From positions 1 to 25,521 of the forward strand of contig JBCBJZ010000036.1 in NCBI GenBank assembly GCA_038522635.1: 25,521 nt of DNA. Reading direction: 5' to 3'. Of the stretch, positions 1-5,835 are shown in pieces (position 1 is the stretch's first letter; each line of letters opens with the position of its first letter). The notes under the pieces were generated by a model, which saw nothing but the letters and a program-made list of their open reading frames with translations, made no database searches and was not told the origin of the DNA. The DNA is from JBCBJZ01 sp038522635. Its GTDB lineage: Bacteria; Pseudomonadota; Alphaproteobacteria; Rhizobiales; Hyphomicrobiaceae. Made by a program: the position numbers and the translations under genes.

Positions 1-49
1 CTGAAGCGAACCGACTCTAGATCATCGGGCGATCCGCACCGACCGTGCT
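1..49. repeat. Solo end of the 150-bp structured repeat, downstream of the tape-measure gene
   Basis: Bases 17-34 (CTAGATCATCGGGCGATC) are identical to the left end of repeat copy A at 20662-20679. Bases 1-20 match, 19 of 20, the reverse complement of 15542-15561, the sequence abutting repeat copy B. On the minus strand this segment directly follows the g11 stop codon and has no start codon that stays open, so GTA gene g12 does not begin here. It may be the end of a further repeat copy extending left of the window, or a relic. Confidence 0.6.
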
Positions 50-652
50 CTAAAGATTGCGCTCGCCGCGCCCGACCGTGCGCGCCAACATCGCGGCAAT
101 CTGCGTCTGCGAACGCTGAAAACTGGCCGCATCGGGCGTCGTCACATTGAACGTCACCTGTGGTGCCATCCCGCCGCCCGCGCCCGCGCGCACGCCCAGG
201 CGTCCATCTGCACCGCGCGCCAAAGGCAGGATCGCTTCCGGCCCCGCTTCGCCCGCAAGCCCAAGACCGCGTCCCAACGGAAACGTCACCGGAGACGCCA
301 CCACACCGCCCTTGGCGAAAGGCACCGGCATACCGCCTGCGAACGCTGCCCCCTTTGCAAACGCGGTTCCCCCGCCGCCAGCCACACTGCTGAACAGCGA
401 CGTGAACGCGCTGCTGATGCCTTGCTCCAGCGGTTTGAACGCGCTTCGCAACGCCACCCGAGACAAGCTCAGCGTGACCGAGCGCAAGACATCACCCAGG
501 CTGCGGCCCTTCAAAGCCACACCCTCGAACGCGCTCACAAGCGAGCGCGAAAACTGCTGCCCGAGCTTGCCAGCAAGATCGAACTCACGGCGCAGCGCGC
601 TCGTATCGGCCTGCACCTCCAACACCATCGTCTCGCGATCAAAGCCTTCCAT
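50..652 (-). CDS. GTA tail tape measure protein (g11-like)
   Basis: This 200-residue protein matches the short tape-measure protein of Rhodobacter-type GTAs (RcGTA g11), which sets tail length inside the tail tube. The start is hydrophilic. The middle is Ala/Gly/Phe-rich, with repeated FAKG motifs (TAFAKGAAF, PFAKGGVV), followed by GLAGEAGPEAILPL, the signature of lambda/GTA-type tape-measure C-termini. I chose ATG652 over the longer frame (from 685) because GAGGGGAG lies seven bases upstream. It overlaps the end of the preceding small gene by 14 bases, which suggests translational coupling. The short length relative to phage tape measures fits a GTA's short tail. It is the last cluster gene visible here. 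Family assignment comes from recognition plus gene order. Confidence 0.85.
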   Translation of the reverse strand: MEGFDRETMVLEVQADTSALRREFDLAGKLGQQFSRSLVSAFEGVALKGRSLGDVLRSVTLSLSRVALRSAFKPLEQGISSAFTSLFSSVAGGGGTAFAKGAAFAGGMPVPFAKGGVVASPVTFPLGRGLGLAGEAGPEAILPLARGADGRLGVRAGAGGGMAPQVTFNVTTPDAASFQRSQTQIAAMLARTVGRGERNL

Positions 653-875
653 CCGCCCGCTCCCCTCGTTCGTCCGCTGCACCACCTAAAGCCACATGCC
701 CCATGGCGTCCGGGAACCGCGCCATCAGGTCGTCCAAGACGCCACGCTCCAGCCGACCGGCACCTTCCGCCCCGGCATCACCCGTCAGCCCCCGCACCGC
801 GGCGGCAAACTCCCGCGGCGTCATCGCCCAGAACGTGGACGGCGCGAGGCCAAGCACGCCAAAGCCGGCCGCCAT
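639..875 (-). CDS. Small phage tail assembly chaperone-like protein (TIGR02216 / g10.1-like)
   Basis: A 78-residue protein in the position of RcGTA g10.1, between gp10 and the tape measure. It resembles the short TIGR02216 family: GFGVLGLAPSTFWAMTPREF near the N-terminus is the conserved core (Gly-Leu, Pro, FW, MTP-E). ATG875 shares its A with the TGA stop of gp10 (TGATG), a classic coupling arrangement. Oddly, family-like residues (FPWGRV) precede this ATG in the same frame without an in-frame ATG. An in-frame GTG lies immediately upstream, so GTG878 is an alternative start. The role as a tail assembly chaperone is inferred from position, as in phages where such a gene precedes the tape measure. 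Confidence 0.75.
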   Translation of the reverse strand: MAAGFGVLGLAPSTFWAMTPREFAAAVRGLTGDAGAEGAGRLERGVLDDLMARFPDAMGHVALGGAADERGERADGRL

Positions 876-1291
876 CACGCGGCCCCAGGGAAAGGGCGCC
901 TTGCCCCGCTCGCCCCCGCCCCTTGCGCTTTGTGCGCAGACGCCGTCACGTCCGCTGCCGCCGCACCGGACGCCTCCTCGGCCTGCGTCCCAAACGTCGC
1001 CGTCAGCAGCCGCGCCACGATGTCCACATAGCCTGCCGCCCCCTGCCCGCATCGCATCATCGCGACCGCGCCATCATCGATGTCGTGACCAGCCCCACGC
1101 AGGCCGGCGCCGATCACCTTGACCGCGTCCGACGCGCTCAGCCGGCCCGCCTCGAAACGCTCCGCCAGCGCCAACATATCCGCTTCCCCGAACGCGTCTT
1201 CGAGCTCGGCCAGCGCGCCCAACGTCAAGCACAGCGTCATCGCTTTGCCGTCGAGTTGCGCAGCGATTTCACCGCGGTGCCGATTGGCCAT
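875..1291 (-). CDS. GTA gp10 family protein (GTA_gp10, tail tube-associated)
   Basis: A 138-residue protein of the GTA-specific gp10 family. The N-terminal part has the typical form: a basic start, a short beta region with LDGKAMTLCLTLGALAELEDAFG, then helical ALAERFEAGRLSASDAVKVIGAGLRGAG. An Ala-rich tail ends the protein. In RcGTA this gene follows the tail tube gene and is thought to help tail assembly, and the order here is the same. ATG1291 is preceded by GGGAGGGG at good spacing, so the 10-residue upstream extension of the frame is unlikely to be translated. The stop overlaps the next start (TGATG). The last 40 residues are low-complexity and probably not part of the conserved domain. 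Confidence 0.85.
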   Translation of the reverse strand: MANRHRGEIAAQLDGKAMTLCLTLGALAELEDAFGEADMLALAERFEAGRLSASDAVKVIGAGLRGAGHDIDDGAVAMMRCGQGAAGYVDIVARLLTATFGTQAEEASGAAAADVTASAHKAQGAGASGARRPFPGAA

Positions 1292-1365
1292 CGTCCCCTC
1301 CCGTCTGTTCCGTTGCGCCAACGCGCCTTGCCGGACGGCGGCGCAGGCCTAAGCGCGCGGCAAAC

Positions 1366-1422
1366 GCCACTCGTTTTAGAGCGCGGCGAAGGCCACTCGT
1401 TTTAGAGCGCGGCGAAGGCCAC
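1366..1422. repeat. 26-bp tandem duplication over the tail tube gene stop codon
   Basis: Bases 1367-1392 and 1393-1418 are identical 26-base units, and the match continues to 1422. The unit contains the last codons and stop of the tail tube gene (FAAL plus TAA, read on the minus strand). The 3' end of that gene is therefore duplicated as a non-coding echo downstream. Confidence 0.9.
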
Positions 1423-1815
1423 GACGCCCGCCGACTCCAACCCCAACTCGAACGTCAATTCCCCATCATGCCGCCCACTGAACTCCAGTGTGGTGATCTG
1501 AAACGGCCCCGTCACCGTCCCAAAATCCGGGATCACCACCTGCCATGCCGCAATCGTCCCAGCGAAAAACGCAGCCCGCACCAGCGCATCGGAAGCCTCG
1601 TCCTTGAAGATCCCCGAGCCGGTCAAACGCGCCTGCCGCACCCCGGCGCCAGCCAGCAGTTCGCGCCACAGCCCCACCGATTCCTGATGCGTCACATCCA
1701 CCGTCTCGGCGTTGAACGCCAACGTGTTCGCCCGTAGCCCCGCCACCGTCACGAACCCACCACTGCCATCGCCGTCGATCTTCAACAGCAGGTCCCGGCC
1801 CTTCTGTGCCGCCAT
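1402..1815 (-). CDS. Phage major tail tube protein, TP901-1 family (GTA g9-like)
   Basis: A 137-residue major tail protein of the TP901-1 family, which polymerises into the tail tube of siphovirus-like particles. Typical features are MAAQKGRDLLLKID at the N-terminus, then GLRANTLAFNAETVDVTHQES and WRELLAGAGVRQARLTGSGIF, with a C-terminal beta region (ITTLEFSGRHDGELTFELGLESAG). This matches RcGTA g9 in length and place. The ATG at 1815 has AAGGAGAG five bases upstream, a near-perfect ribosome site. The frame is open further upstream, but that part spans an intrinsic terminator and is not coding. The 3' end lies in a 26-bp tandem duplication. A terminator 34 bases before the start suggests that expression depends on read-through. 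Confidence 0.9.
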   Translation of the reverse strand: MAAQKGRDLLLKIDGDGSGGFVTVAGLRANTLAFNAETVDVTHQESVGLWRELLAGAGVRQARLTGSGIFKDEASDALVRAAFFAGTIAAWQVVIPDFGTVTGPFQITTLEFSGRHDGELTFELGLESAGVVAFAAL

Positions 1816-1849
1816 CGTCGCTCTCCTTCGCCGCCATGCGTGCGGCCAC

Positions 1850-1875
1850 AAAAAAAGGGGCGCCCCCGGCACCCC
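1850..1875 (-). terminator. Strong Rho-independent terminator between g8-like and g9-like genes
   Basis: On the minus strand this reads GGGGTGCC, loop GGG, GGCGCCCC, then seven T. That is an 8-bp stem with a single G-U pair and an unbroken T-tract. It lies 90 bases after the tail terminator gene and ends 34 bases before the tail tube ATG, leaving no room for a normal promoter in between. Confidence 0.8.
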
Positions 1876-1924
1876 GTCACCCCATTACCGTGCGATCTTC
1901 ACAGCACGCCGGCGCGGCGCACCA

Positions 1925-1945
1925 CTCATCGCTCATCGCTCATCG
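1925..1945. repeat. Heptamer tandem repeat CTCATCG x3
   Basis: Three perfect copies of CTCATCG lie in the 150-base gap between the tail terminator and tail tube genes, upstream (minus sense) of the intrinsic terminator. The gap is otherwise featureless. Confidence 0.75.
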
Positions 1946-1965
1946 CCTATCTCGCGGCCGTACGC

Positions 1966-2376
1966 TCACACCGTCGGCTCCGTCACCGCCCGGTAACGCA
2001 CCACGCCGTGATAGGTTTGCCCATCGGACTCACGGCGAGCATCGGAAGAGACGTGCCGCAAATTGATCAGCCGATGGTCGCTCACATTTAACGCACGCTC
2101 ATGAAGCGCATCGCGCAGCGCCGCCATCACGTCATGCACCAGCTTGCGCCCAGCGCCGCGTGACCAGACGTGCAGCGTGACCAGGTGCTCTTCGCCCCGA
2201 TCACTGCCCGTGCTCCAATCGCGCAACGTCGAGCGCCCGAACGTCACATAGGGAAACGCCGTGCCCTGCGGCACGTCGTCGAACACGTGCGGCCCACCCA
2301 GCGCAGCCAACACGCCGTGGTCAGCGATCAACGTTTCATAAACCGCGCGCTGCAGCGCAAAGCCGGCACTCACCAT
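1966..2376 (-). CDS. DUF3168 tail terminator / tail completion protein (GTA g8-like)
   Basis: A 136-residue DUF3168 protein. In RcGTA the g8 product caps the tail tube and joins it to the head. Recognisable features are ALQRAVYETLIADHGVLAALGG at the N-terminus, FDDVPQGTAFPYVTFG, then a beta region with HLVTLHVWSRGAG and a helix VHDVMAALRDALH, the usual DUF3168 order. ATG2376 overlaps the TGA of the small upstream ORF (TGATG). A GTG directly before it (2379) is an alternative, and GAGGGG lies upstream at usable spacing. Its position between head-closure and tail tube genes fits the family role. Confidence in the family is high; the terminator role comes from published RcGTA work. Confidence 0.88.
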   Translation of the reverse strand: MVSAGFALQRAVYETLIADHGVLAALGGPHVFDDVPQGTAFPYVTFGRSTLRDWSTGSDRGEEHLVTLHVWSRGAGRKLVHDVMAALRDALHERALNVSDHRLINLRHVSSDARRESDGQTYHGVVRYRAVTEPTV

Positions 2377-2588
2377 CACGTCAGGTTCCCCTCTTCGAAC
2401 GGATCATCGTCGAACGCGCCGCGCGGGCGTCCCTCAGCATCAAAAGCCGCCCCCGTCGCCTCAACTCGCTCAGCGTCGCGCGCGCCCTTCATCTGCACCC
2501 GCTCTTCGATGCGCCGCACCGCCCGCTGCTTCGCCCGCGCCAGCACGCGTTGCGCGCTGAGCCCCCGCCATCGCGCCGCGACCCTCAA
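2376..2588 (-). CDS. Small hypothetical protein between head-closure and tail-terminator genes
   Basis: A 70-residue ORF I do not recognise. It has a strongly basic N-terminal helix (RVLARAKQRAVRRIEERVQ) and an acidic C-terminus (FDDDPFEEGN). The start is uncertain: no ATG is available. The best choice is TTG2588, which overlaps the TGA stop of the head-closure gene (TTGA) and has GGGAGCAGGA just upstream; TTG2621 is another option. Its stop overlaps the next gene's start (TGATG). Tight overlaps on both sides and the lack of an alternative in the gap support a real gene. RcGTA has no gene at this position as I remember it, although short basic ORFs occur here in some other alphaproteobacterial GTA clusters. 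Confidence 0.6.
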   Translation of the reverse strand: MRVAARWRGLSAQRVLARAKQRAVRRIEERVQMKGARDAERVEATGAAFDAEGRPRGAFDDDPFEEGNLT

Positions 2589-2923
2589 AGGTCCTGCTCC
2601 CGGCAAAGGCAGCGCAGCCAACGCCCACGCTCCCCCGCATCAAACGCGCTCAAAATTTCAAGTTCACGCCCATCGAACGTGAAGCGCATCGCCGGCAGCA
2701 CATCATCGCGATAGCGGATCGTCACCACGTGCGAGACATCACCGCTCAGGGCATCGGCGCGCAATTCCTCATCGCCACGCGTCGGCTCAACGCTCGCCCA
2801 CACCAACCCCAGCACAGCCCAACGCTCCTGCGCGCCGCCCGCACCATCACCCGTACGCACCACATGCTCGATCGCCACGCGATGCCGCAGATCACCGATT
2901 GCCGGTTGCGGGTTGCGCCTCAT
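2585..2923 (-). CDS. Phage head closure / head-tail joining protein (GTA g7-like)
   Basis: A 112-residue member of the Phage_H_T_join family (head closure, stopper). It binds the connector ring and closes the filled head before the tail attaches. The sequence has the family pattern: IGDLRHRVAIEHVVRTGDGAGG, WAVLGLVWASVEP, then HVVTIRYRDDVLPAMRFTFDGRELEI and a C-terminal RWLRCLCRE, in line with the G-x-RYR-x-D and W-L-CxE motifs of this group. ATG2923 overlaps the upstream stop (ATGA), so the frame's 33-residue upstream extension lies inside the previous gene and is rejected. The downstream neighbour overlaps its stop. Length is normal for the family. Confidence 0.88.
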   Translation of the reverse strand: MRRNPQPAIGDLRHRVAIEHVVRTGDGAGGAQERWAVLGLVWASVEPTRGDEELRADALSGDVSHVVTIRYRDDVLPAMRFTFDGRELEILSAFDAGERGRWLRCLCREQDL

Positions 2924-3498
2924 AGCCGGCGGCTCCGGTAGGGCAACAAAAGCTCGTTGACCATGCGCGGGATCGAAACGGACGACGTGCCGATCTCCAC
3001 CGGCTCGCGGTTCTCGTACCAATGCGCCACCAGCAGCATCAGCGCTTGGCGCACCGGCAACGGCACCGCCTCCGCGTCGTCGCCATAGCCAGCTGTAAAG
3101 CGCACCTCGATGCCGTTCAGCACCCGTCCAGGCTCGGGCGCGGCACCCCCCCTGCGCAACATCAAGCGCGGTGGCTGCCCGACCGTGTCCACCACGTAGT
3201 GCGCCGGATCGATCGTGGTCGGCTGGTCATCGCCGTCGAACACGACCACTTCGTCGACGCGTTGCAGCGGCCGCAGCGGCAACGTCATCGCGTTGTCCTT
3301 GGGCCAGCAGTCGCGCACATGCGCCCAACGCTGCGTCAGCATCGCCAAGCCAAGGGCCGCCTCGATGTGCAAGCGCGACGTTATGATCAAACTGGAAATC
3401 AGCGCGTCTTCATCGTTGCTGTCGACACGCAGGTGGGCTTTGACGCGGGCCAGGTCGAGCGGCTCCAGCGCCGGCCCGTTCAGGGGAACGAGAGCCAT
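2920..3498 (-). CDS. Head-tail connector protein (gp6-like, GTA g6-like)
   Basis: A 192-residue connector or adaptor protein of the phage gp6/phiE125 gp8 group, which forms the ring below the portal. The N-terminal helical part carries DLARVKAHLRVDSNDEDALISSLIITSRLHIEAALG, the hallmark of the family (LR-D-x-DEDA...I..A...E). A variable middle follows, then PLPVRQALMLLVAHWYENREPV near the end. I chose ATG3498 because it gives a family-like N-terminus. The ribosome site is weak, and the GTG at 3510 (VSNRMAL) is a possible alternative. The stop overlaps the next start (ATGA). About 190 bases with two hairpins separate it from the capsid gene, so it may be transcribed at a different level from the capsid. 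Confidence 0.87.
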   Translation of the reverse strand: MALVPLNGPALEPLDLARVKAHLRVDSNDEDALISSLIITSRLHIEAALGLAMLTQRWAHVRDCWPKDNAMTLPLRPLQRVDEVVVFDGDDQPTTIDPAHYVVDTVGQPPRLMLRRGGAAPEPGRVLNGIEVRFTAGYGDDAEAVPLPVRQALMLLVAHWYENREPVEIGTSSVSIPRMVNELLLPYRSRRL

Positions 3499-3540
3499 GC
3501 GGTTGCTCACTAAGTTGGGGGTGGGGGAAGCGTCCCTCCG

Positions 3541-3568
3541 CTGACGCGGGTGCAGCACCCAACGTCAG
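3541..3568 (-). other. Hairpin between capsid and connector genes
   Basis: CTGACG (3541-3546) pairs with CGTCAG (3563-3568), enclosing GGGTGC and GCACCC. There is no T-tract on either strand. It lies 40 bases before the connector gene ATG and could stabilise or block the connector mRNA 5' end. Confidence 0.55.
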
Positions 3569-3586
3569 CCGAAGGACGTCGAAAGA

Positions 3587-3625
3587 CTGAGGGCCCGGCG
3601 GTTCGTGCAACCACCAGGCCCTCAG
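3587..3625 (-). terminator. Terminator-like hairpin downstream of the capsid gene
   Basis: CTGAGGGCC (3587-3595) and GGCCCTCAG (3617-3625) form a perfect 9-bp stem. The 21-base loop holds a GGTT/AACC mini-stem. On the minus strand it is followed by TCTTTC, a poor T-tract. It lies 66 bases after the capsid stop codon. Partial termination or 3'-end protection of a highly expressed capsid message is plausible. Confidence 0.5.
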
Positions 3626-3691
3626 GAAAAGACGCTTCACGCGTCGTCATGTTTCCGCTTGCAACGTCGCTTCGCCGCAGCGGGTTGCATG

Positions 3692-4954
3692 TTAAGCCGC
3701 GAACGTCAGCAGCTTGATCGCATCGAAGTCCTGCACGCCGCCGCCCACGCGCTTCGTCGTATAAAAGAGCACGTAGGGCTTTTGCGAATAGGGATCCCGC
3801 AGCACGCGGATGCCAACCCGGTCCACGATCAGGTAGCCACGCTTGAAATCACCAAACGCGATCGCCGTCGCGCCCGTTGCGATATCAGGCATGTCTTCGG
3901 CCTCCACCACGGGGAAGCCCATCAGCGTCGGCGTGACGCCGGGCATGTGCGCGGGCTGCCAGATGTAGTTGCCGTCGGCATCCTTGATCTTGCGAACCTG
4001 CGCCTGCGTCGAACGGTTCATGACCCAGTGCGCGCCCGCACGGTATCCCGCTTTGAGCGCGTAAATCAGGTCCACCAGCACATCGGCTGGATCGCTCGCC
4101 GCGAACGCGCCCGCGGCCCCCGTCGACAGCGTCCCAAGGTTGCCCCACGTCCACGACGCTTCCGCAATCGTTGGATAGTCCATGAAACCGCGCGGCTTGT
4201 TGACACCATCGCCGATCACGAACGCGCGGCCCTCCTGCTCGGCAAAGGCAACACGGACCTCATCGGCAATCCAGCGATCGATATCGACGGCCGAATCATC
4301 GAGCAACGCCTGCGTCGCCGCCGGCATCGCATAGAGCTCCATCGTCGGGAAACTGAGTTCCGCCAGCGTCGGCGTGTTCGTTTCGGGCCGTGCAGCCGTT
4401 TCCCCAACCCAGCCGGTCCCGGGCCCCTGGATCGAGAACGGCTTCTTGTAGACCGACCCCGAGACCTGCCGCACATCGGCAACCGCGCGGATCGGCGAAA
4501 TCGCCCTCAACGCACGGTTCACCGTCGCTTCGGTTTCATCGGGCACCAGATAGCCGCCATCGGGATCGGAGCCGACTGACAGCGCTTTGCTTTCCAGCCC
4601 GCGCAGCCGCTGCGTCTCACCGTCTCGCACGTAGCGTTCGAACGCCGACTTGTGCTCGCCGGTCGCCGCATTCAGTCCTTCGTCCGAACCGCTGAGCGGC
4701 GCACGCGCCTGCTTCGCCGCCAGCACGTCGATCACGCGCTTTTGCTCATCCATCGCCTCATCGAGCCGCTTCAACTTGTCGGTCGTGATGCCATCCACGC
4801 TGCGCTCGCGCTCCAGATCGCGCAGCCGCGCATCATTGGTCTGCTTGAACTCCTCAAACGCATGCATCAGCTCATCGAAAGCGAAGCCCAAATCGGACGC
4901 CCCCTTCACTTCCGGCGCGATCGAAGCCGGCGTTCCTTCACCCGTCGTGGTCAT
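3692..4954 (-). CDS. HK97-family major capsid protein (GTA g5-like)
   Basis: A 420-residue HK97-fold major capsid protein, which builds the particle head. Residues about 20-95 are a charged, coiled-coil-like delta/scaffold domain (FDELMHAFEEFKQ, RLRDLERERS, KRLDEAMDEQKRVIDVLAAKQ). A short linker ends near ESKALSVGSDPDGGYLVP, where the mature protein usually begins after cleavage by the prohead protease. The core then shows family motifs: ISPIRAVADV, GWVGETAARPET, FVIGDGVNKPRGFM, HWVMNRST and GFPVVEAEDMP, ending VQDFDAIKLLTFAA. GAGGAAG lies eight bases before ATG4954. The protease gene is directly upstream, as expected. The cleavage site is inferred, not visible. Confidence 0.95.
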   Translation of the reverse strand: MTTTGEGTPASIAPEVKGASDLGFAFDELMHAFEEFKQTNDARLRDLERERSVDGITTDKLKRLDEAMDEQKRVIDVLAAKQARAPLSGSDEGLNAATGEHKSAFERYVRDGETQRLRGLESKALSVGSDPDGGYLVPDETEATVNRALRAISPIRAVADVRQVSGSVYKKPFSIQGPGTGWVGETAARPETNTPTLAELSFPTMELYAMPAATQALLDDSAVDIDRWIADEVRVAFAEQEGRAFVIGDGVNKPRGFMDYPTIAEASWTWGNLGTLSTGAAGAFAASDPADVLVDLIYALKAGYRAGAHWVMNRSTQAQVRKIKDADGNYIWQPAHMPGVTPTLMGFPVVEAEDMPDIATGATAIAFGDFKRGYLIVDRVGIRVLRDPYSQKPYVLFYTTKRVGGGVQDFDAIKLLTFAA

Positions 4955-5050
4955 GTCGCTTCTTCCTCATCAAGTTTCACACATCGTCAGCGCCTTGCCG
5001 GCTCATCGCGCAGCCCCAAAAGTGATGCCCGCCATCGCCCGCCAAGGTCG

Positions 5051-5752
5051 TCAGCGCAGCAACGCCGCCAGCGCGCGCATGCGCCCTGCCAGCCTCGTCT
5101 GCGCTTGTGTGCCCCCGTCCGCGTCCCGCCGGTCGTGAAGGCCCTTCAGCCCGTCGCGCATCACCGCCCGGGCCATCGTCCGCGTTAGCCCAGCATCCCG
5201 CGTGAGCCAGCGCTCGAACTCGCGTGGTGTCGGCGGCAGCCGCGCGAACGGATGCCGCTTCACGCCATCGATGCGCGCGCCAGGCTGCATCGGAAACGTG
5301 ACCACCGAAATTTCCCAAAGATCGACCGCCAGCAGTCGTCGCACGCCGCTCGCCCGGTCACGGCGCGCCAGCACCGTCTGAAAGCCGATCGACAGCCCAT
5401 CGATCGCGCCGTCGCGCATCAACCCCAGAATCTCGCGCGCCTTGGCCGAGGCGAGCGAAAGCCGCCCCTCGACATAAAGCCCGCGCTGATCTTCCCGCAC
5501 GATGTCCCACACGCCGATCGGCGTTGCCGGATCATGCTGCAGCAGCATCTTGACGTGCTTGGCCGGCCGCTTCTCAAGCGATGCCTTGAAGGCGCCGGGC
5601 ATCACACAATCGCGGCCCAGGTCTTCGCGCCCGAATAGGCAGGCGTAGCCTGTAAAGGCGCCGTCGAGCGCCACCCGCTTTAAGTCGAGCGCGGTGAACT
5701 TCATCTCGCACGCGCCCACGTTCGCGGACGCCGTAGCGTTGCGTTGCATCAT
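5051..5752 (-). CDS. HK97-family prohead protease (Peptidase_S78, GTA g4-like)
   Basis: A 233-residue serine protease that cleaves the capsid delta domain during head maturation. The catalytic His is in MLLQHDPATPIG and the Ser in GAIDGLSIGF, with the usual FTGYACLFGREDLGRDCVMPGAF at the front and DLWEISVVTFPMQPGA after the Ser. The last ~70 residues are a helical extension (PTPREFERWLTRDAGLTRTMARAV) common in this group. ATG5752 (with ATG5749 next to it) has AGG at usable spacing. Family similarity begins only at MKFTALDL, so ATG5704 is an alternative, though it lacks a ribosome site. About 80 bases separate it from the portal gene, with no room for the small g3.5 gene found in RcGTA. Confidence 0.92.
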   Translation of the reverse strand: MMQRNATASANVGACEMKFTALDLKRVALDGAFTGYACLFGREDLGRDCVMPGAFKASLEKRPAKHVKMLLQHDPATPIGVWDIVREDQRGLYVEGRLSLASAKAREILGLMRDGAIDGLSIGFQTVLARRDRASGVRRLLAVDLWEISVVTFPMQPGARIDGVKRHPFARLPPTPREFERWLTRDAGLTRTMARAVMRDGLKGLHDRRDADGGTQAQTRLAGRMRALAALLR

Positions 5753-5835
5753 CTTTGTGCCTGTCTGGTTGTTTCGTTCAGCGCGTCGTCACGGCATGCG
5801 CAAGGATCAGCGGATCGACGGATCAGCGCCGTCCT

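Noticed and set aside
422..1405. Long plus-strand ORF (327 codons) over the GTA tail genes
   Set aside because: Its translation is Arg/His/Pro-rich with no family features, and it lies antisense to well recognised tail genes; it is a GC-bias shadow.
3605..4579. Long plus-strand ORF (324 codons) antisense to the capsid gene
   Set aside because: Antisense shadow of the recognised HK97 capsid gene, with Arg/His-rich composition and no recognisable domain.
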